From contig NC_088782.1 of assembly GCF_958450345.1 (NCBI RefSeq), forward strand, positions 121,503,980-121,567,979: a stretch of 64,000 bases of DNA, given 5' to 3'. Origin of the DNA: Calliphora vicina (lineage: Eukaryota; Arthropoda; Insecta; Diptera; Calliphoridae). The notes under the pieces were generated by a model, which was not told where the DNA came from, made no database searches, and saw only the letters and a program-made list of their open reading frames with translations. Position numbers and translations under genes: made by a program. Of this stretch, positions 56,581-64,000 are shown piece by piece (position 1 is the stretch's first letter; each line of letters opens with the position of its first letter).

Positions 56581-57830
56581 ATCCAATGTAATATTTCAAT
56601 AATAAACAATAAAATAAATTCATTAAAATAATGAAAAATGTTTACCAAACTATTGAAATTTAATTAATAAATTATTAAAATTATTTCATTAAATTAATGA
56701 AATTATTTCATTTTAATAATGAAATTATTTCATTACATTAATGAAATTATTTCGTAATGTAATTGATTCATTAAATTAATAAAATTATTACATTAAATTT
56801 ATGCAATTATTTTATTAAATTTATGAGATTATTTCATTAAATTAATGCAAATAATTTCATTAAGTTAACGAAATAATTTCATTAACTTAATGAAATTATT
56901 TTATTAAATTAATGTAAGTATTTCATTAAATTTATGAAATTATTTTAGCAATATAATGAAATGAAATTATTTCAGCAATATAATGAAATGAAATTATTTC
57001 AGCAATATAATGAAATGAAATTATTTCATTAAATTAATGAAATTATTTCATTAAATTAATGAAATTATTTCATTAAATTAATGAAATTATTTCATTAAAT
57101 TAATGATATTATTTCAGTAATATAATGAAATGAAATTATTTCATTAAATTAATGAAATTATTTAAGCAATATAATGAAATGAAATTATTTCATTAAATTA
57201 ATGAAATTATTTCATTAAATTAATGAAATTATTTCAGTAATATAATGAAATGAAATTATTTCATTATATTATATTAATTAATAAATAATTTCATTAATAT
57301 AATGAAATCATTTCATTAATATAATGAAATTATTTCATTAATATAATGAAATTATTTCATTAATATAATGAAATTACTTCATTAATATAATGAAATTATT
57401 TCATTACTATAATGAAATTATTTCATTACTATAATGAAATCATTTCATTAATATAATGAAATTATTTCATTAATATAATGAAATTATTTCATTAATATAA
57501 TGAAATTATTTCATTAATATAATGAAATTATTTCATTAATATAATGAAATTATTTCATTAATATAATGAAATTATTTCATTAATATAATGAAATTATTTC
57601 ATTAATATAATGAAATTATTTCATTAATATAATGAAATTATTTCATTAATATAATGAAATTATTTCATTAATATAATGAAATTATTTCATTAATATAATG
57701 AAATTATTTCATTAATATAATGAAATTATTTCATTAATATAATGAAATTATTTCATTAAATTTATGAAATTGCAATATTTCATTAAATTTATGAAATTGC
57801 AATCGATGTAAAATCATATTTATAATGAAA
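56580..57830. repeat. 22-bp minisatellite built from a palindrome
   Basis: The main unit is ATTTCATTAATATAATGAA plus ATT: arms ATTTCATTA/TAATGAAAT around a 3-base centre, so every unit is its own reverse complement. 57290-57770 holds more than 20 nearly identical units. 56640-57290 holds older variants (ATTTCATTAAATTAATGAAAT and a TTTCAGCAATATAATGAAAT type). Single diverged units extend to ~58040. Confidence 0.9.
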
Positions 57831-58850
57831 TTCATTAACTGTTTCATTAAACTTATTAAAAAAATTTCATTTAGAATTTTACATTTCTTATTATTCCAAT
57901 GACACATTTCATTAAATTAATGAAAAATATTCATATTTCAAATGAATTATATTTCATTGTGTCTATGTATAACATTCATTGATTTCATGAAACATTTCAT
58001 TGTTATATGAATTTAATGTTAATTTTCATTACATTAATGTCGAAATGCATTGGATTCAAGCAGAATATTCTTTTAGAGTAGCAGATTGCTTTTATTTACA
58101 ATCTCTCTAACAGTTTGGGTTTAACCTTAAACCCAAATACAAAGAACCAACAGTCAATTTAATAAAAATCTAATGCTGGATTCATGCTTGGCTAATTTTA
58201 ATAAACATTTTTACCCTTTAAACCTTTTATCTCTCTATCATTAAACACTTTTACCTCTTCCTAAAAAAACCATCTCCTAAATCAATATTTTTCTTTATGA
58301 AACAAAATATTTTCTTATTTTGGTAAATCTTAAATCTTCCTGAAAATGTGTTTTAAATTTCTAACCAAAATGTTTATATTGCCGCTGCTAAGTGGCCAGA
58401 ACATAAAGGTTAAGCCGTCTATTATTATTATTTTTATAAAATTTTAGAAATAAAATGTCAATAAAGTTAAAATAAATAAGGACTTTTATTTTAAGTCAAT
58501 AAGTCAAAAAATAAATAAAGTTTTTTTTGCCTCTATAAACACATTTGTTCAACAAATTTGTCATTAGTAGCTGCCTACCGTGCAGTAGTACTGAATCACT
58601 GGACAGTAGTCATGTTTTCGGTAGGTAGACACATGTAAAATTTGTTATTTTCTTTTGGTTAAAGGTTTAAGAGCTAATTGCGAGAGGAGCTGACGGATGT
58701 TTGAAGGTGTTTAGAAAGCTGTTTAAATATTTATTAAATGGACACTTTAAAAGAAATTTCAAAAACACTTGGAGAAAAAATAGGGAGATTTTTAATTTGC
58801 AATACGCAAGTCTTTTTGTATTACTATTTTATCATCAGTCGTAGGTCTTT
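57831..58850. other. Interval without a recognised gene
   Basis: CTGCCTACCG at 58571 and CGGTAGGTAG at 58619 can pair as a weak hairpin. 58372-58403 resembles 34155-34190. No coding sequence is visible. Confidence 0.3.
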
Positions 58851-60640
58851 AAAAACTTACATTTTAGCTTCAATCGTAGGTCTTTATATAGTTTAATTTA
58901 ACTGCTTTCATGGGTCTTAATGCTGCTCAATTTTGGCTCTAATTATAGGTCTTTTTGTAATTCAATTTTAGCTTCATCCATGGGTTTTTATATATAGCTC
59001 GATAAAAGCTTCGATCGTAGGTCATTATGGAATTCAATTCTGGCTGCAATTGTATGTTTTATATAGCTCAAGTTTAGCTTCATTCATGTTTCTTTGTGTA
59101 GCTAAATTTATGCATCATTCATGGGACTCTATGTAGTTAATTTTCAGCTTCAATCGTAGGTCTTTATATAGTTGAATTTTGACTTCAATCAGAGGTGTTT
59201 CTGTGGTTAAATATTAGGCAGAAATCGTAGGTCATGATGTAGCTAAGTTTTAGCCTCAGTCGTCTGTTTAATTTTAGTTCCAATCCTAAGAAATTCCGTG
59301 GTTGTATTTTAGTCCTTTGTATAGTAAAATTTTAGCTTCAATTGTAGGTCATTGTGTAGTTTAGTTTTAGCTCCAATCATAGGTCTTTGTGCAGTTAAAT
59401 TTAGGAGCTAATCGTGGGTCTTTATTTACCTCAATTTTTTCTTCAATTGCGATTATTTATGTTCTGAAGTTTTTGTGTCAATCATCAGTTTTTATGTAGT
59501 TCAAGTTTAGCTTCAATCATGAGCCTATATTTAGTTAAATGTAAGCTTCAGTTATGGGCCTTTATGTTGTTAATTTTTAGATTCAATAGTTAGTCTTTAG
59601 CTCTGTTTTAGCTTCAATCGTGGGTCTTTATACTGAAACTCAATCGTCTGTCTCTATTTGTCTCAATTTTAGTTTTTAAGTTTTTAACCTTGATTCATCA
59701 GATTTTGAACATACTCTTTAGACATTTTTATTTTCATTCTTTTCAATTGCGAAAAAATACAGAACTCAGTCACGCTGTGAATTATTTAAAATTGGTTTAA
59801 AAAATGCGTAAAATATTTTTTTTCCAAATAATCTTAGACTAAACAACCAAATTGAAATTTGATTGTGATAAATTTTGTTTTCCCAAAACTAAGTTTTTAG
59901 GAAGTCCTACTATTTTTAATAATTTTTTATATCCAATTTTGGGGAAAAAAAAATTTAGGTGAAAAAAAATTTGTGAGGTAGTCGCAGTTTTTTGCTTATA
60001 TCTCAGCCATTTGAAATCTTAACGTAATTTGCTTTAACAGAAGGTCTTTATAAAGTTTAATTTTAGCTTTAATCGTAGGTCCTATATATTGTAATTTTAA
60101 TCTAAAGTCTTTAAAAAATTTAATTTTAGGTGCAATCGTAGGTTGGTAGAGAAATGCTTTACAAAAGGAGTAGAACAAAATCTTAGTCGAAATAAAAAAA
60201 ATAAGAGCATTTAAAGGAAATATAACTCAATTGTTTTAAATTCGTAAAAAGGAGAGTCTACTTAGCAACTTAACTACTTAACTGTTTAGAGAAAAATCTC
60301 AGTTATTCTAAAAATCAAAATAACAACAATTGCCTGTGTTACTTGACTGTTTCTTTTTTTTATGTCAAGCTTCAGTAGTAGATCTTCTAAGTCAAGCTTC
60401 GATCGCAGGGGTGAATGTAGTCCAATTTTAATTTCAATCGTTATTCTTTATGAGGTTAAAATTTGACTTCAGTTGTAAACTATAATGTTTTTAGTAAAAA
60501 TATAAAATTTCGGCAAAAAAAATTGGTGAATAAATAAATATTTAGTGAAAAAAAATTTTTATGAACAAAATTTAGGTTATTTTCTTACGTTAAGTGAATA
60601 AAAAATAGGTGAAAATAGCCAGACCTACGACGGAAGCAAA
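58850..60640 (-). repeat. Old 35-bp array in inverse orientation
   Basis: TTAGCTTCAATCGTAGGTCT and TTTATATAGTTTAATTTTAG, the reverse complement of the 34-50 kb unit, recur from 58860 to 59690 and sparsely at 60040-60140, 60370-60480 and 60620. Units are heavily diverged. I found no peptide gene copy in either orientation between them. Confidence 0.7.
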
Positions 60641-60940
60641 AATTTAACTACATATTATATGGGACTATGTGTTTTAATTCGATACATATTTTTCATTTAA
60701 TCATCTAATCTGTGCAGTTTCCTTTCAATTGAACAAACTATAGAAATATTAATTAAAAACAAAAGATTTAAGAACTGAACTTTGTAGCTTTCAATGAATG
60801 TTCGATTTGGTGAAAAAAAGTTTTGGAGGAAAAAAAATTGTTGAAAAAAATTGAGGTAGTCGTGGTTTTTTGCTTACATCTCAGCCATTAAATTTTGTGT
60901 ATAAACGCCTATGTGAAAACTGAAATTAGACTATAGTTTT

Positions 60941-61603
60941 TATACCCTACACCACGATTAAGCGATGTCCGTCAATCCGTCCGTCTGTCCGCCCATCCAT
61001 GTAAACCTTGTAATCAAAGTACAGGTCTCAATTTCAATGATACTTCAACGAAATTTGGTACAAGTATTCATTTTGTCGCAAGGACGGAGCCTATTGAATT
61101 TGGTTAGAATCAGTCCATTATTTCTGGTAGCCCCCATACAATTGCCCTATCTGAAAATAATTAAGCTCTAATACATATCTTATTTATATTGATATCCAAA
61201 CCAAATTCAGCACAAATAAGTTTTATATAAGCCTAACTCGCACCACCAAATTTTATGATGATCGGTTCCTAAGGCCCACTTTCGAAAATCACCTTAAATA
61301 GCATAAAGCTCTTAAAAATATTGGTATTTTCCATAAAATTTAACACAAATAAGTTGTAAAAGTCATTACAACTAATTTTGTAACGATCGGTCCATAATTA
61401 GTCATAGCTCCCATATAAGATCCACTTCCTAAAATCATTTTTACGATTATAGATTTCTTAAAAATATTGTTATCCAAATAAAGTTCAACACAAATAAGCT
61501 TCATATGTATAGAAGACATGCCATCTAATTTTAAAAGAAAACTGCTCTTCTCGGGTAGGGTGTCATGTGGTCGGGCTTGACCGACTATACTTTCTTATTT
61601 GTT
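60941..61603 (+). mobile_element. Family A element, diverged
   Basis: It starts TATACCCTACACCACG and jumps by deletion to ATTAAGCGATGTCCGTC; the hairpin TGGTCGGGCTTGACCGACTA and CTTTCTTATTTGTT end it. It has more substitutions than the copies on the left. Confidence 0.75.
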
Positions 61604-64000
61604 TTTAAATATATTTTTTCTCATCACAAGCCAATTATTTTATGCGTGGCAAATTGATTGGGTGGTCTGAGCAAACAATATTGAAGCGTAACGATGGTGG
61701 TCTTTAACATACGAAAAAAAACTGTAATACAATTACTAAACTAATACAAAACTAAAATTCCATTTGTCGGCAACATTTTATTAATTGTTAACAATATAGT
61801 TAACAATTGATTGAATACAGAAAAACTAAATAAATCATAAAGAAAAAGACTAGATAACAATTAAAAACTACAAGCATGTAGCACGTAGTTACTAAAATCT
61901 ACAAAAGACAAACAACTTCCTTTATATCGCCAGGCGCTGAGATAAAACAAATACCAATTTTTAGACACAGAGAGTAACAGAGAGATGCGTACAATTTGCA
62001 AAATGATTTCGAAAGAAAGCCGAAAACGAATGTATGAAATAAAACACCTAACTAGAGAATGTCTAAGGTTTTAAAACAAAATCCTTAACACAAAAGCCGT
62101 GATGTTACTGTGTCAATACCGTCACCTGGTATGAGCAGAGAGAACAATGACGCTGCTCGTTACGGCAACATCAAAGCGTAAAAATTCAATTCGACTTGGT
62201 GGTCTTTGTTACGCTTCACAGACTATTCTACAAGTAGTGGGTTGGCAGTTAAATAAAACGTACAGAAAAGCGATCTTGTGTATAGACCGCCTTCGTTAAA
62301 TGAAAAGAAGGATAATCACCATCATCATGATCATGATCAAGCAGCAATAGCAGCAGCAAACATTTACAAGATGATCAATATTGCTACATATTATTAGTAA
62401 TAATAAGGTCCTGTTAACGTTAATGCCTGGCCATACTCTCAGTACAGTTTGGTGTTTAATTTCACTGATCGTTGTGTGATTTTCCTCTCCTTTAATGAGT
62501 TTTTAAGGTTCTAAGGGTGTTGCCTATGCTTAAGTATGCTTTGTAGTCCTGCCGCTTTAATCTTGCTTTTCCTATTTATGACTACAAAGCTGGCATATTG
62601 TTGGCATCCATTTAGACTCTAAACTCATATGTTAAATTGCTGTGCTAACATACTAAAGTGCTACGATAACATATTCTGGTTTGATCCTACTTTTGCGAGC
62701 AAGATTTTGATGATTCGTCCTTATTATGGCTCGTTTATCCTGCCTGTGTATGTAATTTGTTGTGTAATGTATTATTTCCCACATATGTTACTTATTTTGG
62801 TGGTTTCCTTTAAGTTGTTCCTGTATTGCCTTCGTAATCTTATATTGTGTTCCTATTTCTATTGGCTTTGTTAATTGCATGTGTGTTTTTTTTTAAGAAT
62901 CCTATAAAGCAGGTCTTTGAGGTTAAATGCCTGGGTTAATTTGTTTTTTCTTTAAGATTTTTTGTGGCAATTACGATTTTATTGGTTTTATTTTGTTTCT
63001 TAATTAGTTCAATAATGGAAAGTAGTCTTAAAGACTGTAAATTTTGTAAAAATAAGGCTTAGCAGTTGTAAACCGCAATGGAAATAATATATTTTTAATT
63101 ATATGTTTTTAAATACTATTTTTAATACCACAACATGAACAGAGTTAAAATTACTTTAAAACTATCACGATTTTTTTAAAATTGTTCTTAATTGAACTTC
63201 AAAAAGTCACGAATGTAATCTAATATGTAGCAAACTAATTAACTGAAGGGTAGAGTAGAAGGGGGATCATGCACATCTGCCAACACCGAATAACTTAAAA
63301 ACCGAATAATCGATTTTGTTACATTATCATGCTATGTTTTTGTTTGTCAATTATTTACCATCCATTAAAGTTGGAAAATTAAATTTTACATATGATGTGA
63401 GGCAGACGCGATTAATTGTTTTTCAAAAAGCTGTGAAAATATTTCAGCGTGTGAATTTTTTGTGCTAACTTCTTTATTTTTTGTGTTAGTGATAGAATGT
63501 CAATAATAGTGAACAATAAGTGACAATAGTTTTTTCGATACGAACATAATTTATATTAAACCTCAAAACTCCCCCTGGGGCACATTCTCCAGACACAGGG
63601 AATCCCTGTCATATAGAGCAAAATGTTGACAAAATATAGAAAAAATCAGTCACAAATTGTTTAATTGTTAAATTATGTGAAATTAGCAATAATCATAAAA
63701 AAAAACTTTTAAATTTAAACAATGTTTTAAAGCAAAATTTCCGTACAAAATTAGATTTTAAAAAGTTGTTTAAATTTAAAAATTACTTATGAATACGACC
63801 ATAAATATCTAGTTTATTATACTTTGTTTTGTGAATTAAGATATAAAACTGTAAAATACGTTTATATTTTTGGATTTTTTTATTTTATTTTACAAATGAC
63901 AAATCTGCCCCATCCCTTTACCCCAAGATTGGGGTGGTTTTCAGTCTATAAATGTTTTCAGTCTATAAATGTTAAAAAAATATGTATACTAAGATGAGAT
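61604..64000. other. Right-hand interval without a confident gene
   Basis: One stretch, 62268-62393 (+), reads RPPSLNEKKDNHHHHDHDQ then AAIAAANIYKM before a stop; histidine- and alanine-rich runs are common in fly proteins, but there is no ATG or clear splice acceptor. The 81-codon frame at 62629-62874 looks fortuitous. CAGGGAATCCCTG at 63596 is a short palindrome. Nothing else is recognised. Confidence 0.3.

Noticed and set aside
62268..62393. Histidine/alanine-rich exon of a host gene
   Set aside because: The frame is suggestive, but there is no start codon, and no splice sites could be placed with confidence.

Overview
This is AT-rich eukaryotic nuclear DNA from a true fly, most likely a calyptrate such as a blowfly, house fly or stable fly. 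The evidence is Bearded-family genes with their usual 3' UTR boxes, many DINE-1/Helentron-like interspersed elements, and mariner, Tc1 and hAT relics. There are no bacterial operons, rRNA genes or CRISPR arrays. Most long open frames lie inside repeats and are not genes; the real genes are very short.

1-26 kb looks like a Bearded complex. It is a row of tiny intronless genes, all on the minus strand: the 5' end of one gene at the window start, two 54-codon paralogues (4500-4664, 11504-11668), an 80-codon member (17731-17973), and a fifth locus (about 24.95-25.75 kb) whose promoter and 3' UTR look intact but whose coding part has no usable ATG. Three of the four complete transcription units carry GY, Brd and K boxes downstream, and the 17.7 kb gene has GY and Brd boxes only. 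All five promoters have a TATA-like box with a CAGGTAG-type (Zelda/TAGteam) site or variant upstream. Between the genes lie a ~367-bp satellite (6.36-9.82 kb) and many non-autonomous Helentron-like insertions, some nested.

26-33 kb is a transposon graveyard. It holds mariner remnants (one split by a hAT element with a perfect 8-bp target duplication), a Tc1-like relic and more Helentron-like copies. A two-exon gene for a 31-residue putative secreted peptide is at 33387-33482.

34.4-50 kb contains four tandem paralogous minus-strand genes (37041, 39931, 43434, 46657) for 36-42 residue secreted peptides. Each has a TATA box, a noncoding first exon, a 61-89 nt intron, a nearly constant signal peptide and a divergent mature tail. 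They sit between long arrays of a 35-bp repeat, and the gene-plus-array unit has been duplicated.

50-64 kb contains no confident gene. It has a ~1.6-kb imperfect palindrome (50.1-51.7 kb), the 3' end of a LINE (52.67-53.18 kb), a 191-bp tandem duplication, a 22-bp minisatellite whose unit is itself a palindrome (56.6-57.8 kb), and an old 35-bp array in the opposite orientation (58.85-60.6 kb). Everything here comes from reading the sequence; no search was run.
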